Shown here: positions 51,127 through 63,789 of the stretch, piece after piece | Layout: each line of letters starts with the position of its first letter | Position numbering within the stretch: the stretch's first letter is position 1 | Assembly (NCBI GenBank): GCA_946406115.1 | Contig: OX291547.1 | Location: forward strand, 6,639,001 to 6,703,000 | DNA length: 64,000 nt | DNA from: Apoda limacodes | Lineage: Eukaryota > Arthropoda > Insecta > Lepidoptera > Limacodidae | Reading direction: 5' to 3' | The notes under the pieces: model-generated | Databases searched by the model: none | Seen by the model: only the letters and a program-made list of their open reading frames with translations | What the model was told of the DNA's origin: nothing | Made by a program: the position numbers and the translations under genes

Positions 51127-51355
51127 TCCTACTAATTTTATAAATGTGAAAGTTTGAATGTTTATTACTCTATCTCGCATCAACCACTGGACGCATCGGG
51201 ATGAAACTTAGCACTAGGTTTTATCCCGAAGGAAGATCCCACGGGAATAAACATAAATGAGCTTAAACGAACTATAGCTACAGCTTAAGGAGTTGACGTA
51301 CACATTCCACGCTTACTGAATTTAAGGGGGCGGAGCCGCTGGCAAAATTAAGTTA
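51127..51355 (-). repeat. RTE-tail-like repeat copy
   Basis: Inverted relative of 31444-32100: it begins 'CCTACTAATTTTATAAATG', has 'GGATGAAACTTAGCACTAGG' and 'GAAGGAAGATCCCACGGG', and ends 'GGCGGAGCCGCTGGC'. Confidence 0.6.
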
Positions 51356-52090
51356 GATATAATTTAGAACTATCGTTACTTTATTGTTGAATAGGTATTA
51401 GTTTTGACCCCTATTAGTATCTCTTCGAGGAGTTAAATTACAGAGCATTTTCAGCAGCTTAAATAATATAGCTAATTACTTTATTAAGACGATAAGAAGC
51501 GACAATAAAATAATTGATTTATTTCTTTGATTACCTACTAGGCCAAGAAAATCTAAAGCCAGGGCCGGATTCAACATCAATACAGTCGGTGGGTGGACAA
51601 TTACAGAGTGTGCAAACATCTGTGCCCACCTGAATGCGCACCGCCGCCGCCACTGTAATTAATGATCAAGCTGGCAAAAACAATTTATGAACACTTAGCG
51701 TAAGGACTTGTCCTTTTTGCCGTAACCATGAGGTTGTTTGATAGCGGATAAATTTTAATATTTATTAATATTAGGAGTTCAACCTCAATTTCATGTTAAC
51801 AATTAAGCCTGTACGTTACTAAGCAGGAGATAATCAGAGGGCTTAGACTAAGTTCGATCACTTTTTGTATTTATGTTGGTTTTTCATCGTTGATTATTAT
51901 TCAACTACTTATTTATAAATTATAGATATATTTGAATATTGGTCTTTATTGTAGACGGTAAGCAGAATACATAAAAAAATAATACATTTTAGTTATTGCT
52001 CACCGCCATAAAATCAATAAACTAATAAATTTATAAAAATTGTATCGCTTTGCACTGAGAGAGGTCTTGTCTGTTTTCAGTGCTAGGACG
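51356..52090. other. Spacer, nothing certain
   Basis: Near 51562-51654 the words CAGGGCCGGATTCAAC and (reverse complement) CAGTGGCGGCGGCGG could be hAT-like ends, but no matching TSD was found. Nothing else recognised. Confidence 0.3.
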
Positions 52091-52239
52091 CTATTGGAAC
52101 AGTCTCGAGCTATTCGGATTCTGGAATTCGAGTGAAAAATGTATGCAGGTACATTCACTGGTTTCGAGAGGTAAGTCAGACTTCTATACATTTTTGATTC
52201 GAATTCCAGATTCCGAATAGCTCGAGACTGTTTCCAATA
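52091..52239. mobile_element. Foldback MITE, ~57-bp arms
   Basis: Arms at about 52091-52148 and 52183-52239 share 'AGTCTCGAGCTATTCGGA', 'CTGGAATTCGA' and 'AAAAATGTAT' in inverted orientation around a 34-nt centre. A 63-codon minus frame is a by-product. Confidence 0.75.
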
Positions 52240-52454
52240 AGATCCAATGTCGCCGACGCGTTATAGGCTTGTCGCTCTACAGATACGCCTGTATGGATAA
52301 TTCAGCCTTATCTGGCCGTTTGCGCAGCATGCACGCAGATAAGACCTGAACGTGTAATGCTCAAAAACGTCTAAGCGCTCTTAAAAGGCGAAGTAATTTT
52401 ATATATAACTTACTTTAAGACTTTTGTTTCCCTTTACATCATTCCATTTTGCTT

Positions 52455-52990
52455 GTAAACCGACAGGAAAAAATTGGCATATAATGAGGCGCTCTGGCAA
52501 ATGATAGCTGTACAGTTTATAAATTAAACCGTTGTGCCAGACTTTGTCGAAGGCTTTCACTACATCGAAAATGACGATTTGGATGTTGGAAGCCAGTGAG
52601 AATGTGTTCGGTGATACGGAGGACTTGGTGGACGCACGAGTCTTTGACGCGGAAGCCTACCTGCTCGTCGACTAAGATGCCTTTGGAGGCTATAACGTTC
52701 CGTAGGCGAGCGAGGAGGAGGCGTTCGTAAACTTTACCAAGGGCCTTTAGTAAACTTATAGGGCGGTAGGTGGAAGGCTCGGTACGAGCTTTCCCTATCT
52801 TGTGAATGCCTATACCAATTACATCTTTCCATTGAAAAGGAAATATGCAATTCTCGATAGCAACGTTGAAGATGGCTACTAGTAGGCAGAGAAGGGAAAA
52901 AGTAAGGCACTTAAGCATAGCGTTAGAGATACCGTCCGCACCAGGGGCTTTAGGTTACATTAGCTTTAAACGTTTTGTGGCAGACAGACA
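52455..52990 (-). pseudogene. LINE E reverse transcriptase fragment
   Basis: Minus frame 52517-52918 gives 'LVAIFNVAIENCIFPFQWKD', 'STYRPISLLKALGKVYERLL' and 'LVDEQVGFRVKDSCVHQVLR'. After a frameshift it continues 'IQIVIFDVVKAFDKVWHNGL', the RT motif A region with its aspartate. The catalytic YADD region is not present; the match ends near 52455. It resembles the jockey group and is different from LINEs A-D. Confidence 0.8.
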
Positions 52991-53409
52991 GATGAACAAA
53001 CGGATAGAGATTTTTTTAGCACAGGACCGCTAATCTGAAAATTGATAAGTTGTAGACTGAAGATTTGTTGCTGATAGAAAAAAAGGATGAAATCATAGTT
53101 GTCTTAATTTTGGTTTAGAATTTGGTTAGGAAAATAAGACAGGTAAGAAAAAATAAGGTTAAATTAGAAACTACTTACTAAATTCAAGTTTGTTATTTGG
53201 ACACATTCAAAGTCAAAGTGCTGCTTTTTAAATACAAGGTAGTTAAAATCAATACCTATAAGTCATATAGATAGGTACTTGTATAATCTTATACAAAATA
53301 CATACAACAGAAGCTACACAAAATAAGTACTAGGTAAATTAATATAATAATAATAAACAGTACTAACTTATAAACAAAAACCTATAAATATAAAAATAAT
53401 CAAGATTGC

Positions 53410-53525
53410 TTCTACATGGTAGTAAGTAAAGCTACTACATGGTAGTAAGCTAAGGTTCTACACGGTAGTAAGCTAAGCAACTACATGGTAGTAACCTTAG
53501 CTCTACATGGTGGTAAGCTAAGGCT
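53410..53525 (+). repeat. ~23-bp minisatellite, 5 units
   Basis: Five degenerate units of CTACATGGTAGTAAGCTAAG. Each contains the imperfect palindrome CTACATGGTAG. No CRISPR relevance: there are no spacers and this is a eukaryotic context. Confidence 0.8.
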
Positions 53526-54825
53526 AAGAATTAGAATAAAAAATTGCCAGGTTGAATGGCAATGCTGATTCTTTGCCCAAAATTGACGCTAGCTCGTTAA
53601 TTGTGTGAAGTGGAGACAAGGCATTTCGATAAATATTTTAATACTTAAGCTTTCGGGCCCCAAGAATCCATGGTTCCACTCCAAACGGACTTTAAATATG
53701 TTGTATTCATCAAGAGGTCTTACAGTCTTAGATACTTATGTTCTAGTAAATCTGTCTTTGCACACAAATGGTGGTTACAGTATTATCGCTAAACGCTCGT
53801 AGGATAACGCTTTGTTGAGAGTGCGTGGGTTACAAAATGATTAATCGATGCCGCTTCTATCTGCTTAATTAGTTGCTTAATCTGTGTTTCTATTCACTTA
53901 CAATAGCACATTCATCTTTGATTTTTTGCAGATGAGTTGCCTATGAGTATGTTAAATATCACTATTAAGAGACTAGAAGCACAGTGAAGGTTTCAAGGGC
54001 TTTGATCATCGTTTTAAATTGACAAAGTAGGTAATTGTAAGTTGAACATAAGTACACAGGGAATAAGCAAGCTTTTAGCTTGTACAAAGATTGTAGAAGA
54101 AGAAATAGCCCTGCGATAGAAAGCATGGAGTACAAAAGACTCTAAAGACTATCAACTAAATGTTACAATGTATTTTTGACCAAAAACTACAGTTTAAAAA
54201 ATAAGTTCAACATTGAAAATATTGTAGTCAGTAATTCTTATCTGCCAACTATATGATAGGTATATGATAGTTAACAAAAAAATATGTAGGAGTTATATTT
54301 TCATGATAAAGTGTGTGCAGAGTTACTGTTTACACGAACAAATTATAAGATAAAAGCTATAATTTTTTAAGTAAAGGCAAACAAAGCAGTGAGAAATTTT
54401 TAAACATTTCAAAAAATTCTAATTAAACAAGCACTTTCATTTGATATATATATAGCCTATAACAAGTCGCTCCTAACAATAGCACATTTGTCAAATCACG
54501 ATAAGAAGTTAAGAAGATATGCGGGTATAGACATACGTACCTGCTAAAAACACACACTCCTCTTACGCGCTACGCCATAGTCGGGTAAAAAATAGAAAAA
54601 ACCTCTGACCTTGCCTCGGTACATTTCAGGGATTGAAATGGGAGTCAATGCTCAGATCACTAGAAATACCTTTATTAATGCCACCTAAATTAATAGTCAA
54701 AAGATATTTCTTTTGTTGACTTAAATTTTTAAGTCGGATATGACCAATGTCTAATATAAGGTAGGTAAGTAGGTACCTATGTATAATTATTACATGACAC
54801 ACTTTTTTTGCATTAAGTTACATAC
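53526..54825. other. AT-rich stretch, nothing recognised
   Basis: No open frame above 65 codons and no repeat ends identified. Confidence 0.35.
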
Positions 54826-54863
54826 TTCCGTACCGTCATTATGTTCTTAATGACGGTACGGAA
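54826..54863. repeat. 16-bp perfect hairpin
   Basis: TTCCGTACCGTCATTA and its exact reverse complement are separated by 6 nt (TGTTCT). Confidence 0.9.
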
Positions 54864-55116
54864 CCTGTAAGTCGTGTATTTACTCGAATTAATTGATGAA
54901 TTTTTGTATAAATTTAACTAGGGGGTAGCTAGATCTGGATGGTCATTATAAGGTGGAGGACAGCCTTTTTCCACCAACCACTTAAGTCCACCGTGACAGG
55001 TGATGTGCCTATCAATACAACACTACTTCTGATGCAGTTTATCTGGTCTCAGGTGGCTTTATATTATATGTTCCATTAGTAGTTATTCAGCGGCTTCAGA
55101 GAAATAACAGGGTAAA

Positions 55117-55138
55117 ATGAAAGACCCTGGTCTTTCAT
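55117..55138. repeat. 22-bp near-perfect palindrome
   Basis: ATGAAAGACC and GGTCTTTCAT are separated by CT. Confidence 0.9.
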
Positions 55139-55685
55139 GGAAATACTCAAAATATACCTTTTTTGCCAGTTCTTGGAGATTTATAAAAGTTAAGTCAAAA
55201 TTGAACAAAAAAAAAAGGTTTCGCATTGACGATTTTATTTTATAAATTTGTTCTGTGTGGGTTCAAAAGTGCAAATCAAGCACACACAAAGATAAACCTA
55301 ATGTTTTAATTCTATTGCTAATCGTGCAAAGATGATTTTGTATACTGTGGGCATAGCATTTGGTTGGAAAATATAAAATAAGCCATGTACCACATTACTT
55401 TTGAATTGTTGTATGACTCTTACCAATACACATATACCAACTTAATAATAACTTACATAACTACTACGAGAAAGAAATACGTCTGATACCCTTGGGTAAG
55501 TAGAGCTGCAAGGCAGCCGAATAAAGAGAACTTTATATTAGACAGCCATTCAATAACTTATTTTAGCCATAAAGCAATAGAGTACATAAACAAAAACATA
55601 TGTTACGATCAGCACGCATATCGGTATTTCTGTGGGTCCTGACGATATTTTATAGGAAGAAGGAAGACTTCTCTATTGTTATCGT

Positions 55686-55817
55686 TTATGTAGTATCTGA
55701 TAGTATAAAGTATTTCGATGACTCTCCAGGATCAGAATCTTCAGTTTCAGTGACACCATGAATATGATTAGCGTAGTTTAGACTGTTGGGTGGTAAAATG
55801 ATTTCTTCTTTTAAAAC
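55686..55817 (-). other. Candidate terminal exon, unknown protein
   Basis: The minus strand is open for 43 codons to a TAA with an exon-like acidic composition ('NHIHGVTETEDSDPGESS', 'KYFILSDTT' at the end). A TGA lies just upstream, and a possible acceptor (GATGAG/T) is weak. No homology recognised; this may be chance. Confidence 0.15.
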
Positions 55818-57560
55818 TCATCGTATTCTAATCACGAACAAGGAAAATATGTATTCCATCGTCAAGGCCCATTGAAATTTGTCATTCAGACCGTCTGCAA
55901 GTCGCACTGCCGCTGTGTGCGTACGCAAGCAAAATAGGCTTGAGTGACGACCGAGGATTTTCGGCGGAGACACAATGGGAGCATAAATTAGCTTTAGAAT
56001 AATCTTTACAGTTTTCATGTAGAGAACCGTCCATTTAAAAAGACTACAACAGAAAAGTAGGAGAGACAATGTTGTGTGTTAGTTAACTTGACTGTTTATA
56101 TAATTTCATGGCTCTTGCTCTAGACTTTGGTTAATATGATATCAATGAAAAGGCTTTTATTTTGCGTTGCATCACAATGCCTTGACCTTTACGTCTGCGG
56201 AAACAAATAAACCCTGAAGTTAAAATATAAGTATGATAATTATGTATTTTTTCATAAGTGTATGTCATAGAATTAAGATTGTTCATGTACTTTTATTTTG
56301 AGTATATTTTCAAAATAGCTATTTCTTTCTTTTCTTTTACCATTAAAGATGCATTCTCATACGAGAGTTTGAAGAGTTCTTTCTTTCTTCTTACGATGAA
56401 GAGTTTTCAACGCAAACAAAAAAACCTACAATAAATAGTTGAGATTTATTAAATGAGAGATGAGATTGATCCATCCATTGCACTAATAAAATAAGAAGAC
56501 TATTTAATTAATTAAACAATCAAGCTACGTGTTAAGAATAATATTCCCGAGTGTACAACAACCCTTATTTGTAAAGGCCCATCAGTACACATCTCTTGCC
56601 GAAAATTACTTGCACATGTTTTTGCGCTGCTGTGAATTTTTAGACTCGAATACTTCCTTCTTCCTAGTAGTCGAAGCTTAGTCAGGGTCATAGATTCTAT
56701 GTATTATTGTGCACGCCTTGAAAATATACCTTCATTGCGGATGTCGGGGAGCGGTGATAAAGGAAATTAAAATTTTAATGTGAGCACATAAATGTACTTC
56801 ACTTTTGTAACAAGAATTAAATAGTACGTGCCTTTTGCTTGACTCGTTGAAGTTAACACAGCTTATGTAGTGTTTTCAATATGTAAATCGATAATCCGAA
56901 AGAAAGAACATATTCTGTAATATTCTAGATATTTGATGAGGTGAGGTCTGTCCCAAAGTTATTTGTTATCGTAAATTTTTGTTTATAAATTGTCTATGAT
57001 CGAATCCAATTTTGTTTATGTTTGCAGCTACATCTCTACCATATTTCCAGAACTCAAGAAAAATATGAAGATTAGATCTAACTATGGAAATTTACTCGAT
57101 ATCTAAATATGGAATTTGCAAGTCTTTACAAGTAACAATAGCTGAGCTTCTTAAAATATTATCTGCCTTCATCGATAGGTGAAGTCAAGCCAACATTTTA
57201 GTTCAAAATTACGAATTGTAAACCCCCATTTTTTTTGTCACGCTAACGTAGACTCCTGAGACCTGGACCACTTCAGAAACGACTGCTCTAGGGTCACAGC
57301 AGTAAGAAATCTTATCTGGTTCTACGGCAACTTCTCGATTATAGTATGTAAGTTTAACGTTTATGTGTGGAAATAGATCTTTTATAAACTATTAAAAGTA
57401 TTATACTAGCTATGCCCGGGACATCGTCTGTGCAAAACACTAAATTCAATAAATCCAGTTCTTACCTATTTATTAAATATTTGGTTAGAAATTAAAACTT
57501 TCAACTTTCATACTATCATCTTAAACCAATAATTACATTGCTTTTTGGATTTAACAAAGA
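55818..57560. other. AT-rich stretch, nothing recognised
   Basis: A patch near 55870-55990 is less AT-rich and open on minus (83 codons at 55818-56069) but matches nothing I know. A short RTE-tail-like start ('ATACTAGCTATGCCCGGG') appears near 57405. Confidence 0.35.
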
Positions 57561-57562
57561 GT

Positions 57563-57643
57563 AAACATATAAACATACACATACACATACACATAAACAT
57601 ACGCATACTCATACACATATACGTATACATATTCATATACATA
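57563..57643. repeat. Degenerate ACATAC hexanucleotide microsatellite
   Basis: Runs of CATACA/CACATA with ATACGT variants. Confidence 0.85.
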
Positions 57644-57710
57644 GTTAGATGGCTATTATAGATACTAAATGTCAACATAAACGTGAAAACTAATGTATAA
57701 AAAGTTTAAA

Positions 57711-57946
57711 ATCCATACTAACATTATAAATCTTTATAAAAGTAACTCTGTCAGTCTGTCTTTTACCTCTTCACGCTTAAGCTGCTGTACCGATTTGGAT
57801 AAAATTTTGCATGGAGATAGCGTCCCGGGGAAAGACATAGGTAAGTTTGAGTCTGTTTTTTTTTTCTACAATTGAAGAGTTGCCGTTGTAATCCTATACC
57901 GATAACCGAATTTAGGGCGGGTGGAAACGCGGGCAATCGCTAGTAA
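57711..57946 (-). repeat. RTE-tail-like repeat copy
   Basis: Begins 'CCATACTAACATTATAAATC', has 'CTGTACCGATTTGGATAAAA' and 'AGCGTCCCGGGGAAAGACAT', and ends 'GGGCAATCGCTAGTA'. The 60-codon plus frame within it is incidental. Confidence 0.65.
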
Positions 57947-58280
57947 TACATAAAATACCCAAACGACTATAGTTCATTGTTAAACTGTATAAAAACCATT
58001 AAGATATAATTTTGTTGTGACGTAATTTGGTCTAGTTTTATAAATAAATAAAGTGTCGAAAGTGAAACGGAGGTAATTAATCTATTTTTGTTAACAAAAT
58101 TACTTTTTAATTGATTGTGCTGCACCGTGAAATAGGGAAACGTCTGATTGCTTATCGTTTAATTTATAGTGCTCGAACTAAACATAAGCGTTCACTAGTT
58201 TTTACACTATGTTTTTTCCAATTTCGTTGTTATTTTTAGTGACCGGAATTTAGAGTCTCCTTAACTAGTTTATCAATATA

Positions 58281-58440
58281 AATAAATACTTTCATAGCAA
58301 AGATGCAGCAAAAAGATTAACCTCGAAACAGGACTTGAACCCTTACATTCATATAGAGCACTTACACGGAATGTAAGGGTCGCAGGTTCAAGTCCTGGCT
58401 CAAGGTTAATCTTTTTACTGCATCTATGAAAGTATTTATT
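58281..58440. repeat. tRNA-containing foldback element
   Basis: Inverted arms at 58281-58349 and 58371-58440 ('AATAAATACTTTCATAG', 'AAAAAGATTAACCT', 'CAGGACTTGAACC') surround a 21-nt loop. On plus, loop plus right arm read like the last three quarters of a tRNA: D-arm end TAGAGCA, anticodon-type stem CTTAC/GTAAG with a 7-nt loop, and a perfect B box GGTTCAAGTCC at 58385-58395. The left arm carries a second B box on the minus strand (58331-58341). Confidence 0.75.
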
Positions 58441-59580
58441 TAAATTGATGATATAGCCATAGATATGGCAAGTATAATATATTTTCTTCTGACTCTACCT
58501 TCAGGGAGTCAAAAACGAAGAAAGATCATTTCTATGTATGTATATTTATATTTTATTTCTTACTTCTATGAAGATTTTGTGTGTCTATAAGATTGATGTA
58601 CTAGGACTTTATAAGTCACTAGAAGTTGTACTTGACTAGTTTAACAATTTAGAATTGATACAGCCATCTTGACTATCCTAATCCTAAGTAATATATAAAA
58701 GCCAAAGTCTATTTATTTTTTAATTCCTCGCGTCATAAATGAGTACCAATCTGATTCTTAGCATAAAGATATGTGGCAGGACGGACAACAACTGTTTAAA
58801 TCACATGAATTTTATAGTTCTGTTTCCATGAGGGACTACGTTACTCCAGAAATTCACATCAGAAAAACACAAAATATAATTTGGCTAACCTGACTGACAT
58901 CACTTAAATTTTTCGACTTATACCTTTGATAGTTGCGATAATAATATGTTATACCTGCGGGGTGATTAAAGTCAGTAAAAACCATCTGTTTCCAAGATGA
59001 CTGTGGCATTGTCCGTTTTTTTTTATAAAAAAGTGTAGAATAATTTGATGGTTGAGTTTTGGCGCGAATCTTAAGAAGGAGTGGTGTTTTTTTCTGTTTA
59101 ATTTTTCTAAATTCATTTAGTGACTTTCGATGTATATATTTTAGCAATGTTTTACGAAAGCGTGTTAAGAATTGTGCAGCGAAGGCTCATGAACAGTGAA
59201 TTATGAAGTAATAAGCAGGACATGACGCGCAATGTCTGAGGATCCACACCAAATCTTGGTACTTGAAAACGAGGACGCGCGGTAACGCCCGCGATACGAT
59301 ATAATATAATTGACTTTGACTCTGGCAAATGCCTAAATGGTCTGCTAAGACCGTGCGAGCCCATTATAAAATTTAAAGAAAAAATAAAATTTAAAGACAA
59401 AATAATTTTTTTTTTTTTTTAATGGTCAATGCATGTTACAGTCATCTCGGAACTAGTAGTGGACTAGTCATATATGGATAAAACACACAGCGCCATCTAG
59501 TCCTATACTATCCAAAACGTACTTATTATGCTACAAATACTTTTTCTATGTACATACCAATTTTTCATTCCTAAAATCAA
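58441..59580. other. Spacer with an unrecognised open patch
   Basis: The minus strand at 59152-59400 is open for 82 codons ('VTARPRFQVPRFGVDPQTLR') with higher GC than its flanks. I recognise no family. A T-run at about 59407-59421 could be a poly(A) tail of a minus-strand insertion, but no element could be identified. Confidence 0.3.
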
Positions 59581-60016
59581 TACTAATATTATAAATACTA
59601 AACTGAGTTTGTTTGTTTGTTTATCATTTCGTCACGTCGAAACGGAGTATTAAATTGAGCTTAAGTTTTAGCACGGGGATAGTTTTTAAGAACGTAGGCT
59701 ACTTTTTATCCTGATTTTTTTTAATATTCCTGTGGGAGTGACTGTAACCGAATTCCACGTAAACGATGGTAAATAATGAAAAAAACTTTTTAAAAAAAAA
59801 ATTGTCGTGAAAAAAAACTAAAAAATTAAAGATGTCCGGCCTTTTTACCCAAATGTCCAGCTAAATTAACTGGTTTGTCCGGCTTTTCAGTTTTGAGACC
59901 TGGCAACCCTAGCTACAGCATATCTTATAACAAACTTTCATACTAGTTATAATCAAGATATTGCCGTAAAAATTTGCCGAACTTAGCGCGGCCGTAGCTG
60001 CTGGCAGAAGCTAGTA
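59581..60016 (-). repeat. RTE-tail-like repeat copy
   Basis: Begins 'TACTAATATTATAAATACTA', has '(GTTT)n', 'CACGGGGATAGTTTTTAAG' and 'TATTCCTGTGGGAGTG', and ends 'GCTGGCAGAAGCTAGTATG'. Confidence 0.65.
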
Positions 60017-61175
60017 TGTGAATAAAATCTCAATTACTAAATTGGTTTTTTTACTAAACCGAAATATGCTGATTTCTTATCTGACCAATAAATCTGTTTT
60101 ACATGCAAGTATGATGCAGAAACGTATAATCACCACACGCACTGTTAAGTACCTACTAAAGTCCAAATTTAGTAACAGTGTGAACAAAGAGTAAATAAAC
60201 TAAAAATATACCAACTAAAAATTAAACCTCGACAAAGCCATAAATATAGATGCTGATAACATGGGTGTTCCTATTGTAAGGAAATATATCAAAAGCTTCT
60301 GAAGGTTAAACAGCGAAGGTTTATCGGAAAATAAGAAGAATTGTCGTAAAATGTAGGCAGTGTGTTATGCAATCGTACGTAAAACGTTATTAGTTACACG
60401 ATCGATTACAATAAAATCCAATTTATATTTATTGTATGATTATTGGCTGTTTAATACTAAATATAAATATTAAAATCGTTGTCATTGAACATTTATTACT
60501 AATTCTGTTTGTCGTGGAGGCAATAAATAAAATAATTTTATTTTTTATAATCGAAATGGCCTTATATTTTACTGACTTGGCTTTCCATTTTATTTTAGTA
60601 GTTTTAGTTTTATGTTTTTTCATTGAACTTGCTAAAAGTATTTTTAGTTCTAATGAATTGTATTTTTCTAAAAAGCTTAAAATTATTTTTTTTACGAATA
60701 ATTTGGCACAATGAATGAATATGAATGTATGAAGGCGTATATTTATGTAACTTCCCAAAAGTTGGGAACACCCACTATTTCCTTTCTTGTACAGTAGATA
60801 AATAAATAAAACCGAGACGCGATTGCGCAAAAGATAAAAACAAGTTATAAAATTAACAATTAACATAGAAGCAGTAGTGCAACAACTCCTAGTGACTTAT
60901 AAAGTACATCAATCTTAAATGCAGTACATGTTCCTTATGCTTTTCATAAATTGCGGCATTTAATTAGTTGGTATCATGTGTATATTTGGCCTTCGACTTT
61001 TCTTTCGATTTTTCTTTCGGCCGCCATGGCAACTCAGTTTTACTTTCCGTAGCCAAGAGCTCTTTTTACTCTTCCTACATATGAAACTGGTTGCAATTGA
61101 AGTGCGTCCTCAATACGCAACCATGTTGCAATAAAATAATTTATTCATTTTCTTGTGCTATATTCTCAGTCAACG
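60017..61175. other. AT-rich stretch, no gene recognised
   Basis: Overlapping frames on both strands (60429-60866 minus, 60436-60714 plus) are almost wholly I/L/F/K/N and follow from base composition. Part of 60895-60960 is loosely repeated at 61485-61575. Confidence 0.35.
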
Positions 61176-61355
61176 CATGTCAGCTACCACCAGTCAAAAC
61201 CAATGAATCCAATGGTTAGAACTTGTTCCTATCTTATGCCAATCTGCAGAGACTGCTGCGTCATCATCAATGTTGGTCCATAGTTTGACATATTTCATCC
61301 AGGATACCCTACTTCTTCCTCTACCTTTCTTGCCGTCCAATTATTTCTTAATGTC
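61176..61355 (-). pseudogene. LINE C-terminal tail remnant
   Basis: The minus strand reads 'GKKGRGRSRVSWMKYVKLWT' and 'NIDDDAAVSADWHKIG', similar to the K/R-rich '..GR..SWL..IR.WTG' end of RTE- or R1-like ORFs. Short and without catalytic motifs. Confidence 0.4.
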
Positions 61356-63785
61356 TAATTGCGATAAAATAGGAAGTAGCAAGGATTGGCAATTTTAAAT
61401 AATGAACAGTTTGGTACATCCTTTTATAAGGGTTTTATGACTTAGGTACAACTTTTTGAAGCTAACTATTTCTTCGCTTATATGCTTCAAACAACTCGTA
61501 GTGACTTAAAAACTCCTAGTATATTTATCTTACATACAGTACATGTGTCTTATGCTTAGAATAATTGTTTTCATAAATAAGTAATTGTGATGAGTAAGAA
61601 TAACATTAATAATATTATTTTGTATCATACTTTGTCATACCTAAGAGATAATGTATTATTTATTTTTTGGAATTTTTTGGAACTTTTAATTTCTATTATT
61701 TGTTGCCAATCTTAATAATATCAGATGGAATTTAATTGATTTGTCAATGACTTAATGACGCCCTAAATCACCTTTATGGTCACCATATTTGATTTCTCAA
61801 AATATAACCACAATTTAAAGATAACCAACCATCTTTTTTGTTTCTCCGTCTAAAATAAAACACAAAAAATAGTAGTCATATGAATGCTTAATACACTTTC
61901 TCGCTTAATATGCGTTTTTGGCTGGTTTTCTTAGAAATATAGTCTTAATTTGGTTTTACTGTATATACTAAATGTTTGATAAGCCATATTAAAATCAGAG
62001 AATAATATAACTACCTATTGAAAGAAATAAAATTATTCTGCGCGTATGAATGTACGAATAGTAAAAACTAGTCTTGAACTAAAATAGACATAAAGGTCAA
62101 TTTTCATAATAATATTTAAATGACAAAAGTAAATGTAAGCCGAATTTTCTCACAGAAATTTCACACCAACATTTACTCTAACAATGTGACTACGGCCGAT
62201 GTCGCAAGCCGAGGTTGCAACACCATGGGGCCATAAAGACCCATGGTTCACGTAGCGGTGTGATTTTGCGAAATTATGCTTATGAACTTAGGGTTACTTA
62301 AACCTTTAATGCTAAGTATTCTTCCTTTCATTTAAAGGTTATAATGCAAGAATATGGATAGGACTCGATCTTGAAATACGAGGATTTAAGACTACTTAAG
62401 TATCTAGGTTATATTTACTAGACTTTTTTAATTAAGCTACTGAAAACTCAAGTAGATACAGATGTTTACAAGGTATAATAATATTAATAGTTATCTTTAG
62501 TATCTAAAACTTAAAGGCATCCTGTAATATTAATTTCAAAACGTTTGTCACTGAGACACAAAAATACATACATACATTTGACACAAAAAATCGTAGTGGA
62601 TAAATATTAAATCACATAATGGAATTTAATTGTACTGAAAGAAAATTTCGCTAACATAACAGTTTTGTATTGAGTTTCAGTTTCAAACTGTTCAAAATGA
62701 AAGTACTTACGTATTTTTAGGGAAAAGATGGTCGGGATAATCTCCAGTAATTTTAATTGATGAAGTTCTTGAATGGTTTCCAAAAAAGGGTGCAGTTCCA
62801 AGTCCTGGCTTGAAATCAAGTCTATTTACTAAGTGTCTGGTACAAAATAAAAAAAAATTTAATTTAGCCCGTATAATGTACTTATTTTTCTTTGAAGACG
62901 CCTATATAAGTCATCGTATATCTATTATAGTAGTAGTATAATAAAGCCGAAGTTTCTTTTTTTTGTTTGAACATGCTAAACACAAGAATTTGAAAAAATA
63001 TTTTTGCATTTGGTAGCCCAATTGTTCGGGAAGGTTATTGACTTTTTAACACGACACTTAGAAGCTAAGTAAAAATAAATAAAGTCGGAAAGAACGTTTA
63101 GCGAAAACGAAGTAATATCGCGGGCAAGCGATCTGACTACGAGGGAGGTCAGCACGCATCGGAAAAAGCAGATCAACTTGTAGAGAGATATATAATATCT
63201 TCCTTGATTTTGAAGAAAACTCCTTGTTTATATAATATTAATGAATGAGGAATGCATATGTTACCTAGAGTTTGAATTTGTCTAATATGTTTATTTCACA
63301 AAATTTATCAACTGCATTTAAAATCATTCATAATTTTTTAAGAAGTACGTGCAATAAATTAGCACTTTTTACATACTCTTTCAATACCTGCATAAGGTTA
63401 AGGAAAACTCTTTATATAATTTTAACTACATATATGTTATAGCGACGATATTTTAAAGCATTTCTTAAGCTTCTAATACTCGATTACAACTTGCTGCATA
63501 TGAAAGATAAAATTTGACGTTTGATATAACAGCCTTTTTCAATTTAAAACCTTACCCAAACGTATCACATAAACGCTAACACTAGGCTATAATCAGTTTC
63601 TAGTATTGCTCGCATCCTGTACATAAATAGCAATTACCAAACATAATCACGTTACTATTTCCGAAGTTGCGCGATATGAAGGTGAAATGAAAATCTGTCT
63701 AGACTTCTTACTTATATTAAATTCCTGGTGCTGGTTGGTGTTGGTATCAATTAAGATAATACATATTCACAGAAACATTTTTATA
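61356..63785. other. AT-rich stretch, no gene recognised
   Basis: Longest frames are about 70 codons. A 35-codon open plus run near 63072-63180 ('SRASDLTTREVSTHRKKQ') lacks splice signals. Nothing else supportable. Confidence 0.35.
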
Positions 63786-63789
63786 TTAA

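Noticed and set aside
51562..51654. hAT-like MITE from CAGGGCCGGATTCAAC to CCGCCGCCGCCACTG
   Set aside because: The ends are only loosely inverted and the 8-bp flanks do not match.
53410..53525. CRISPR-like array
   Set aside because: Units are contiguous without spacers, degenerate, and in a eukaryotic genome; it is a minisatellite.
60429..60866. 145-codon minus ORF and overlapping 92-codon plus ORF
   Set aside because: Composition is almost only I/L/F/K/N in AT-rich DNA, both strands are open over the same bases, and there is no start context or domain.
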